64,000 nucleotides of DNA from CAZLMW01 sp964560875 (lineage in GTDB: Bacteria > Myxococcota_A > UBA9042), in contig CAZLMW010000028.1 in NCBI GenBank assembly GCA_964560875.1, positions 10,324 through 74,323 on the forward strand, in the 5' to 3' direction. Positions within the stretch are counted from its first letter, which is position 1. Every line of letters starts with the position of its first letter. The position numbers were made by a program, and so were the translations under genes. The notes beneath the pieces are model-generated. The model was not told the origin of the DNA. It did no database searches and saw only the letters and a program-made list of their open reading frames with translations. Of the stretch, positions 27,822-37,200 are shown piece by piece.

Positions 27822-30800
27822 CACGTGCCTCCCAGCCATCGCCAAAGCGACCACGTAAGCGACGTCTTGCCGCCCTTGCTGCCGCCGACCAATGGCCGTC
27901 CCGCGTGGCCGACCATGCCGACCTTGCCGCCTGTGCTCGGACCCGTCCGGACCCCGAGTGGCGCAAAGGTCCACCGAACGTTGCCGGCTTTGCAGCCCTC
28001 GTCCGTCTGGCCATCGCAGGTGTTATCGACCCCATCGCAGCTCTCTTTCGGCGCGGGGATCACAGCCCCCTTGCACGCGCCGAGGCTGCCCTTGGAGTCA
28101 CAGGTTCTCGTGCCCGCCTTGCACGCGCCCTTGTCCGCGGTGCCAATCGGACCGGGGTAGCAGGGCTCGGCGTAGGTCGCGTTGGGCTGGTAAACGCAGC
28201 CCTTCTTCACGTCGCAGCTGTCGGTCGTGCACGGGTTGTTGTCGTTGCACGTCGTGCCCGCTCCCGGCAGGCATGTGTAGTCACTGCCCTTGGCGCCACA
28301 CTTGTCGCCGACCGTGCACGGATTGGCGTCGTCGCAGCCACCCACGACCGGCTTCGTCACGCATTTGCCCGACTTTCCGTCGCATGAATCGGCGGTGCAC
28401 GGCTCACCGTCGTTGCAGACCTTCTTGGCCCCGACCTGGCACGAGCCGTTCTTGCACACATCGCCGACGGTGCAGGCGTCCCCATCGGCGTCGCAGGGCG
28501 CGGTGTTGAACGCGGACTGACATCCCTTCTTCGCGTCGCAGCTGTCGGTCGTGCAGCCGTTCTTGTCATCGCAAGCCAACAGCTTTCCGGCCTTGCAGAC
28601 GCCGCCATCACAAGCGTCCTTGGCCGTGCACACGCTGCCATCCGCATCGCAGGGTGCGCCGGAGACCGGCTTGCCGCTGAACACACAGGCGCCCGTTTTC
28701 TTGTCGCACGCGTCGACGGTGCAGGTGTTGCCGTCGTTGCAGAGCTTCTGTTTGCCGGCCAGGCACAGCTTGTCCTTGCACACATCCGCGACGGTGCAGG
28801 GATCTGAGTCGGTGCAGCTCGCGCCGGTCGGCAGGAAAACGCAGCCGTTCTTGGCGTCGCACGAATCGTCGGTGCAGACGTTGTTGTCGTCGCAACTGGC
28901 CAGCTTGCCCGCCTTGCAGAGCCCGCCCTGGCAGCTGTCCTTCTGGCTGCAGACGCTGCCATCGGCGTCACAGGGCAGGCCGTTGGCGAAGTTGGCGAAC
29001 CCGCACTTGCCGGTCTTGCCGTCGCACGCGTTCTTGCGGCATGGGCCGGTCTTGGCGCTGCAGGTGATGACGGTCTTCGGGTCGACCGCGCACTTGAACG
29101 GCACGGCGGTCTTGTCGCAAAACAGCGTGCCGTTGCAGAGGTCGCCGTCTTCCTTGCCGCCGCAGTCCCCGTCCTTGGCGCAAGCGCAGACGTTGTTGCC
29201 CGCCTTGCAGCCACCAGCATCGCAGCGGTCGCCGACCGTGCATGGGTTGCCGTCGGTGCACGCGACCTTGTTGTCGCTGTGAACGCAGCCCTTCGCGGGC
29301 GAACAGGTGTCCTTCGTGCACACCTTGCCGTCGTCGCAAACCGTCGTCACATCGATCGGCAGACCGACACACTTACCGGTCGCGCAGCCGTCGTTGGCCG
29401 TGCACTTGTTGTTGTCGCTGCACGGATGGTTGTTGGTCTTGTGCGTGCACCCCGACTTGGCGTCACACGCGTCATCGGTACACGCGTTGCTGTCGTTACA
29501 GTCGACCACCTTGCCCGCGCAGATCCCCTTGGTGCACACGTCGTCCTTTGTGCACTTGGTCGCGTCGACACACCCCAGCCCATCCGGCGCGTCGGAGAAC
29601 ACGCATTTGCCGTCCGTCGGCTTGCACTTGGCGACCACGCACGGGTCGGGGGACGCGCACGTCTTCGGTTTACCGGCCATGCAAGCGCCACCGCCGCAGA
29701 TCTCACCGAGCGTGCACGGGTTGCCGTCATCGCAGGGCGCGCCGTTGTCGTCGGTCTGGGTGCACCCCTTAGCCTGATCGCAGAAATCGGTCGTACACGG
29801 GTTGCCGTCGTCGCAGTTTTTCGGCTTGCCAGGCTTACAGGCGCCGCTATCGCAGATGTCGCCCTCGGTGCACGCGTTGCCGTCGGCGTCGCACGGGACC
29901 TTGTGCAACGTGTTGTTGCTGCACTGCGCCTTGTCACTGCCGCTCGCAGGTACGCAGGCGTCCTCCGTGCACGGGTTGTCGTCGTCGCAGGCGTTTTCAT
30001 CCGTGGTGCCGTCGCAGTCGTTGTCGACGCTGTCGCACTTTTCAGCCGATGGCGCGGGCGCTGAACACGGCCCAAGCCCCGCTTCCGCACACGTGCGCGT
30101 GCCCTTGCAGACGACGTCGCCCTTGGTCTTGGGGTCCTTGAAAGTCTTGCTGCAGAACGTCGCCGCGCCGGTCGCAATGGCCTGCTTCGAACACGCGCAC
30201 AGCCCCGGAGGGCCGCCGGTCTTGTCCGGATTGCGCACACATTGGGACGTCGTGCCGCCCTCGACCGTCTTGATCTTCGCGCAGCCGTAACCGTCGGGGC
30301 AGTCGGCATGTTTGGCGCACGGAGCCCCGCAAAACGCGCCCTGTTCGCCCTGGTCGACACACGCCGCGTCGGCGATGCCCAGCGATTCGCATTCCTTGGA
30401 CGCCTTGCACGGGTTGCACAGCCGCATGAACGACGGCACGCAGATGGTAGCCAGGTCGCCCGACCCGGACTTGACCGTCTTGCACGCAAACCCCGAGGGG
30501 CAGCTGTCGGTGCACGGCGCGGCACAGCGCTTGCCAGCCGGCGTGTCGATGCAAAAACCGCCGTCGCACTCGTTGGATTGCTGGCAAGGACACCCAGCTC
30601 CGCCCGGGCAGTTGTCGTCACCCGCGTCGACGGTTGCGTCTTCGTTCGTCGTGCCCGTGTCCGCGTTCGACGCGCCGGTGTCCGCCGTGGACGTGCCCGC
30701 GTCGACTGTCCCGGTGTCGTTGTCGAGCGTACCGGCGTCGTTGGTCGCGACATCGTCGACCTTGGACCCGCTCACTCCCTGACCAGCGTCGTCGCCACAA

Positions 30801-30862
30801 GCGGACACCCCAAACAAGAGCCCGATGGCCAGCGAGGCGACAAGACCGCGGTACGAACGCAT
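27821..30862 (-). CDS. Cysteine-rich repeat lipoprotein with MopE-like motifs
   Basis: 1013 aa, lipobox FGVSAC. A stalk rich in Asp, Thr and Gly (about 25-80) leads into an N-terminal cysteine module (CPCQQSNECDGGFC, LCNPCKASKEC, GAFCGAPCAKHADCPDGYGC). After it come the metal-binding-type motif CDSVDNDCDGTTDE and tandem units of the form CDDGNxCTxDxCDxxxGC. The C-terminus repeats the motif (CDGVDNTCDGQTDEGC). DxDxDG-type motifs suggest calcium binding, and the regular cysteines suggest many disulfides. The stop overlaps the next start (TGATG). It is paralogous to, and divergent from, the 2576-aa protein starting at 31244. Function is likely surface structure or adhesion, inferred only. Confidence 0.87.
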   Translation of the reverse strand: MRSYRGLVASLAIGLLFGVSACGDDAGQGVSGSKVDDVATNDAGTLDNDTGTVDAGTSTADTGASNADTGTTNEDATVDAGDDNCPGGAGCPCQQSNECDGGFCIDTPAGKRCAAPCTDSCPSGFACKTVKSGSGDLATICVPSFMRLCNPCKASKECESLGIADAACVDQGEQGAFCGAPCAKHADCPDGYGCAKIKTVEGGTTSQCVRNPDKTGGPPGLCACSKQAIATGAATFCSKTFKDPKTKGDVVCKGTRTCAEAGLGPCSAPAPSAEKCDSVDNDCDGTTDENACDDDNPCTEDACVPASGSDKAQCSNNTLHKVPCDADGNACTEGDICDSGACKPGKPKNCDDGNPCTTDFCDQAKGCTQTDDNGAPCDDGNPCTLGEICGGGACMAGKPKTCASPDPCVVAKCKPTDGKCVFSDAPDGLGCVDATKCTKDDVCTKGICAGKVVDCNDSNACTDDACDAKSGCTHKTNNHPCSDNNKCTANDGCATGKCVGLPIDVTTVCDDGKVCTKDTCSPAKGCVHSDNKVACTDGNPCTVGDRCDAGGCKAGNNVCACAKDGDCGGKEDGDLCNGTLFCDKTAVPFKCAVDPKTVITCSAKTGPCRKNACDGKTGKCGFANFANGLPCDADGSVCSQKDSCQGGLCKAGKLASCDDNNVCTDDSCDAKNGCVFLPTGASCTDSDPCTVADVCKDKLCLAGKQKLCNDGNTCTVDACDKKTGACVFSGKPVSGAPCDADGSVCTAKDACDGGVCKAGKLLACDDKNGCTTDSCDAKKGCQSAFNTAPCDADGDACTVGDVCKNGSCQVGAKKVCNDGEPCTADSCDGKSGKCVTKPVVGGCDDANPCTVGDKCGAKGSDYTCLPGAGTTCNDNNPCTTDSCDVKKGCVYQPNATYAEPCYPGPIGTADKGACKAGTRTCDSKGSLGACKGAVIPAPKESCDGVDNTCDGQTDEGCKAGNVRWTFAPLGVRTGPSTGGKVGMVGHAGRPLVGGSKGGKTSLTWSLWRWLGGT

Positions 30863-31243
30863 CCACCCATGGTGTGGACACGGCCCCTAAGCGTCAAGGA
30901 CGAGCGTCGCTGGCGCCTGGTCTGGTGCCTGCCGTCGAAGCCGAAGCGCCGCTGGCGGCGGCCGACAAGGTCGCGGCCATGCTCACGGGCCTGGTTCGCA
31001 AGCACAGCGGCACCCCGTGAGGGTGTGGGTTCGGGTTCGGGTTCGGGTTCGGGTCGCTCGGACTCGGCCCATCGCTCAGTCAGCGACTTCCAACCGGGCC
31101 TGGTCGCTGGCGGCCACGGGTGCAGGGACAGCACTGCGCCCACATCCATCTTCACCGTTGAGCCGCTGGTTGCCGTTGAGAAAAACGGCGCACCGACCGA
31201 GCATGCAGGGGTTGCACTTGTGCGATCGAGGGTGGGGGAATTA
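30863..31243. promoter_or_regulatory. Divergent intergenic region between two paralogous cysteine-rich lipoprotein genes
   Basis: 381 bases separate the two opposing starts, so both promoters should lie here. No confident -35/-10 pair was recognised. The region holds a GGGTTC tandem repeat (31027-31054) roughly midway. A short open frame ending at 31020 is Ala/Val-rich (VEAEAPLAAADKVAAML) but has no start with a binding site and is not called. Confidence 0.45.
31027..31054 (+). repeat. Hexanucleotide tandem repeat (GGGTTC)4+
   Basis: Four full GGGTTC units followed by GGGT, in the divergent intergenic region. Length variation here could alter promoter spacing for either flanking gene. Confidence 0.9.
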
Positions 31244-34200
31244 ATGGTCACACGTACCTGGAGCGGCCTTGTTGTCGCCATAGCGCTTTGTTCCGTGCTC
31301 GTTGCGGCCGGTTGCGGCAGCGACGACAAGGGGCTCGAAGGCCCAACGCTCAAGACCGACACCAATGGCGATACCGGCACTGTTGATACGGGCGTGGTCG
31401 ACAGCGGCTCGTCCAGCGGGGCGGTCGACACCGGCTCCTCCTCGGGCGCGACCGACGCCGGGGGTTCTTCCAGCGGCGTGACCGACGTCGGCAGTTCGTC
31501 CAGCAGCGGCGCGGATGTGCCCGTTGTCGAACCCGACGCCGATTCGCCCGTCGATGTTTCCGCTGAAGACGCTGCGCCGGTCGAGCCCGACGCCGATTCC
31601 CCGGTCGATGCCGCTTCCCCGGACGTCGTGCCGCCCACGTCCACCGTCTGCAACCCCTGCAGCAGCTCCCTTCAATGCACCGGCGGCGCCTGCGCTGACC
31701 ACGGCGCCGCGGGCTATTACTGCGGCCTCGATTGCAAGGCCGACGCCGACTGCGCACCCGGCTACAAGTGCCACACACTCGACACCGCCGAGGGCCTCCA
31801 GGCACAGCAATGCGCGCCCATCGGCAGCGGCACCACCCCGGGTGCATGCGACTGCAGCGACGCCGCCATCGCCGCCAAGCTCAAGACCAGCTGCTTTGCG
31901 ACCGCCAAGGACGGGTCGGGCAACACCATCGGCACCTGTAAGGGTGAACGCGTGTGCGACGTCGGTGGCCTCGGTGCGTGCAGCGCCAACAAGCCCGAGC
32001 TTGAGACCTGCAATGGTGTCGACGACGACTGCGACGGCGACGTGGACGAGAAGACCTGCGACGACAACAACTTCTGCACCGTGGACGCGTGCGACGCCGG
32101 GGTCTGCAAGTACACGGCCATCCCCGGCTGCGGCAGCGCCTGCACCAAGAACGACGAGTGCAAAGACGACGGCAACGCCTGCACGACCGAATTCTGCGAC
32201 GCGGCGACCGCCAAATGTGCGTCCAAGTTCGCGTCCGGCGCCTGTGATGACGGCGACGCCTGCACCAAGGGCGACACCTGCAAAGACGGCAAGTGCGCGG
32301 CTGGTAAAGCCGTGGCATGCGACGACGGCAACGTCTGCACAACCGATTCCTGCGACGCCGCGTCGGGTCTGTGCGCCTACAAACCCGCGCAGGACGGCAC
32401 CGCCTGCAATGACGACGATAAATGCACCACCAAGAGCGCGTGCAAGGGCGGCAAGTGTGCCGATGGTGTGGCCAAGAACTGCGACGATGGCAAGCCGTGC
32501 ACAGCCGACAGCTGCGACTCCGCGACCGGAAAGTGCGCCAGCAAGGCCATCCCCGGCTGCGGCGGCTGCTGCAAGACCAAGTTTGACTGCGACGACAAGA
32601 ATGCCTGTACGGCCGAGACCTGCGAGCCGGGCAAGGGCGGCGGCTTCGGCGGCGCTTGCAACCAGTGCAAGTCCACCCCGAAAGTGGGGCCGTGCAGCGA
32701 CGGTGACGCGTGCACCGTGGCGGACACCTGCCAGACGGGCAAATGCGTGGGAGGCGGCGCCAAGGACTGCGATGATGGCAACGCCTGCACCGCCGACTCC
32801 TGCAAGGCCGGCAAGTGCGCCCACGTCGCGACCAGCAAGACCGCATGCGACGACGGCGACGCGTGCACCAGCGGCGACGCCTGCAACAGCGGCAAATGCA
32901 CGTCCGGCAAAGCCAAGAAGTGCGACGACAAGGACCCATGCACCATCGACTCCTGCGACGCCGCGACCGGCGACTGCAAGAACGCGCCGGGCAAGGACGG
33001 CGCCGGCTGCGACGACGGCAACGCGTGCACCGCCAAGGACAGCTGCAAGGCCGGTAAGTGCCCGCCTGGCGCCGCCAAGAGCTGCGACGATAAGAACGCC
33101 TGCACCGTCGACTCCTGCGACGCCGCGAGCGGCAAGTGCAGCAGCTTGGCGATCCCCGGCTGCGGGGCGAGCTGCAAGGCCGACAAGGACTGCAAGGACG
33201 ACGGCAACCCGTGCACCCAGGCCATCTGCGACAAGGCGACCGGCAAGTGCACCGCGCAACTTGTGACCGGCGGCTGCGACGACGGCGAGGCCTGCACAAC
33301 GCCCGACACCTGCGCCAACGGCACCTGCGCCGGCGCCGCCAAGGACTGCGACGACAACAACCCCTGCACCACGGACGCCTGCGACAAGAAAAACGGCAAC
33401 TGCGTCCACCAGGCCGACGCCAAGGCCGGGCCTTGCAACGACGGCAACCCCTGCACCGTGGGCGACGCGTGCTCGAGCGGCGTCTGCAAAGCCGGCAAGG
33501 GCAAGGACTGCTCAGACGCCAACCCCTGCACCACCGACGCCTGCGACAAGACGTCCGGACTCTGCGCGAGCAAAGCCAACACCGCGCCCTGCAGCGACGG
33601 CGACGCGTGCACTGCCGGCGACACCTGCAGCGGCGGCAAGTGCGGGGCCGGCCAGGCCAAGAGCTGCGACGACAACAAGGCCTGCACCGCCGACGCCTGC
33701 AACCCCAAGACGGGCGCTTGCAGCAATGCACCCATCCCGGGCTGCGGCTCGCAGTGCAAGACCGACAAGGACTGCAAAGACACCGGCAGCTTCTGCACCA
33801 CCGCGATCTGCGCGATCGGCGCCAACGGCGCTGGCAAATGCGTCGTCAAGGACACCAACCACGCCTGCAACGACGGCGATCCGTGTACCGGCCCCGACGT
33901 CTGCAAAGGCGGCAAATGCGCGCCCGGCGCGGCCAAGAAATGCGATGACAGCAACCCCTGCACCGTCGACGCGTGCGACAAGGCCACCGGCAAATGCCTC
34001 GCCAAACCCGCCGCCGACGGCAGCGCCTGCAGCGACAACGACCCGTGCACGCTCAAAGACAAGTGCGCCACCGGCAAATGCGCGGGCGCCAAGCAGGACT
34101 GCTCGGACAACAACGCCTGCACGGTCGACTCGTGTCACCCCGCGACCGGGCAGTGCAACAACGTGGCCGCCAAGGACGGAGCCGGCTGCGACGACGGCGC

Positions 34201-37200
34201 CAAATGCACCGACAACGACGCCTGCAAGGGCGGCAAGTGCGGCGGCGCGGCCAAAAACTGCGACGACAAGTTGGCGTGCACGGCCGACGCCTGTGATCCC
34301 AAGTCGGGCGCCTGCACCCACAAGCCCATCGTCGGCTGCGGCGGCATCTGCAAGACCGACAAGGACTGCACCCAGGACGCAAACCCCTGCACGGCCAACG
34401 TCTGTGCGGCTGGATCCAATGGAGGGGGCGGCAAGTGCTCGGTGAAAGACGCCAACGGCACCTGCAGCGACGGCAAGTCCTGCACCGAAAACGACGCCTG
34501 CAAGGCCGGCAAGTGCGTCGGCTCGCCGATCGTCTGCAACGACGGCAACTCCTGCACGTCCGACTCGTGCGACGCCGCATCCGGCAAGTGCGTATCCAAA
34601 CCCGTGGCCAACGGCGCCAAGTGCAGCGACGGCAACGCCTGCACGGCCCCCGACGCCTGCAAAGGTGGCGCCTGTGCCCCCGGTGGCGCCAAGAAATGCG
34701 ATGACGGTAACGCCTGCACCGCCGATTCCTGCGACCCGAAGACCGGCTTGTGCGGCCAAAAAGCGCTGAAGGACGGCGCCGCGTGCAACGACGGCAAGCC
34801 CTGCACGGTCAACGACGCCTGCAAGGCCGGCAAATGCGCTTCGGGCACGCCCAAGAACTGCGACGACGGCAAGGCGTGCACCGCCGATGCCTGCGACGCG
34901 AAGTCGGGCACCTGCAGCAACACGCCGATTCCCGGCTGCGGCGGCAACTGCAAGACCGACAAGGACTGCAAGCAGGACGGCAACGTCTGCACGGCGGCCT
35001 TCTGCGCGCTGTCCAGTGGTGGTGGCAAATGCTCGAGCAAACCCCAGCCGGGCAATTGCAACGACAACGACGGCTGCACCGAAAAGGACACCTGCAACGC
35101 CGGCCAATGCCAGGGCAGCGCCAAGTCCTGCGACGACAACAACCCGTGCACCGTCGACAGCTGCAGCGCCGGTAAGTGCGCTTACAAAGCCGGCCCGACG
35201 GGAACCAAGTGCACCGATGGCAAACCCTGCACCGTCGGCGACGCGTGCAAAGCCGGAAAGTGCGTCGGTGGCGCGCCCAAGGTCTGCGTCAGCGGCAACG
35301 TCTGCGTCGCGGCGGCCTGCAACGCCAAGACCGGCGACTGCGCGTTCAGCAACAAGAAGAACGGCACCGCCTGTTCGGACAAGAACGCGTGCACTGTCAG
35401 CGACCTGTGCGTGAGCGGCAAGTGCCGGGCGGGCAAACCCAAGTCCTGCAACGACAACAACGCGTGCACCGCGGATTCCTGCGACATCAAGACCGGCAAG
35501 TGCGCCAACACCAAGATCCCGGGCTGCGGCGGCTTCTGCCTCAAGAACAGCCACTGCCCGCAGGACGGCAACCCCTGCACCCAGGCGTTCTGCAACACCA
35601 AGACGAGCAAGTGCGCGGTCAACTTCACGTCCAACACTTGCAGCGACAAGAACGGCTGTACGATTGGCGACAAGTGCACGAGCGGCAAGTGCGCCGGTGT
35701 GCCCAAGGCCTGCAACGACAACAACGCGTGCACGACCGACAGCTGCCGCGGCACCTCCGGCCAATGTCGCCACGTCGCGGTCAGCGGCAACGTCGCCTGC
35801 ACCGACAACAACAAGTGCACCAGCGGTGACGTCTGCAAGAGCGGCAAATGCACGCCGACATCCACCAAGAACTGCAACGACAACAACTCGTGCACCAACG
35901 ACGTCTGTCAGAAGGGCAGCGGCAAATGTGTCCACGTCCCGCGCGGCAACAACACAATCTGCAACGACGGCGACGCGTGCACGGTGACCGACCGTTGCTC
36001 CAACGGGTCGTGCAAGCCCGGCGCCGCGAAGGTCTGCAACGACAAGAACAACTGCACCGCAGACAAGTGTGACGCCAAGACGGGCGCGTGCTCGTTCGCC
36101 GTGATCATCGGCTGCGGCGGCAACTGCAAGGTCGACAACGACTGCAAGCAAGACGGCAACCCCTGCACCGTTTCGCGCTGCACGACGGGCAAATGTGCGC
36201 TCGTCAACGTCAAGTCCGGCACAGCGTGCAACGACGGCAAGCCCTGCACCGTGTCCGATGCGTGCAACGGCGCCCAGTGCCTCGGCAAGGCCAAGGACTG
36301 CAACGACAAGAACGTCTGCACCGCCGATTCGTGCAACGCCACGACCGGAACCTGCGAGCACAAGGCGCTGAGCAACACGACCGTTTGCAGCGACGGCAAC
36401 GCCTGTACGACCGGCGACCGGTGCAACGCGGGCAAGTGTGCCGGCGGCAAGAAGAAGGTCTGCACCGACAACAACCCGTGCACGACCGAGACCTGCAACG
36501 CCAAGACCGGCAACTGCGACATCAAGACCGCGCCCGCCGGGACGTCCTGCAGCGATGGCAACGCCTGCACGCTCAACGACAAGTGCAACAACAAGCGGCA
36601 GTGCATCAAGGGGCCGAAGAAGAACTGCAGCGACAAGAATATCTGCACCGGCGACACCTGCGATGTGAAGACCGGCAAGTGCGCGCACACCCCGATCCCC
36701 GGCTGCGGCGGCAACTGCCAGACCCACACCGACTGCAAGCAGGACGGCAACCCCTGCACCACCGCGTACTGCCACGGCGGGTCCAAGAAGTGCCGCGTCG
36801 CCTACAACGGCGGCGGCTGCAACGACAACGATCCGTGCACCGTGACCGACCGCTGCTCAGGCGGTAAGTGCGCCGGCGTGCCCAAGAACTGCACGTCCAA
36901 CAACCCATGCCGCGTCGGCACCTGCAACAAGAGCAACGGCGCCTGCACGCAGAAAAACGTCAGCAACGGCACCGGCTGCAACGACAACAACGCGTGCACC
37001 ACGGGCGAGGTCTGCAGCGGCGGCATCTGTCGCTTCGGCAAGAACAAGAACTGCAGCGACGGCAACCCCTGCACGACCGACTTCTGCAGCAAGAACCTCG
37101 GCGGCAAGTGCCAGCACGCCAACCTGTCCAACGGCAGCTCGTGCAGCGACGGCCTGTACTGCTCGGTCGCCGACTACTGCATCGCCGGCGCGTGCAAGAC

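Noticed and set aside
31027..31054. Telomere-like or CRISPR-like reading of the GGGTTC array
   Set aside because: Units are only 6 bp with no spacers and lie in an internal intergenic region.
33512..36775. A very long open frame (over 1000 codons) on the minus strand opposite the giant cysteine-rich gene
   Set aside because: It lies wholly antisense to a repeat-rich, signal-peptide-bearing gene, is made of Ala/Val/Gly/Arg strings and has no start site; codon bias of the real gene creates it.
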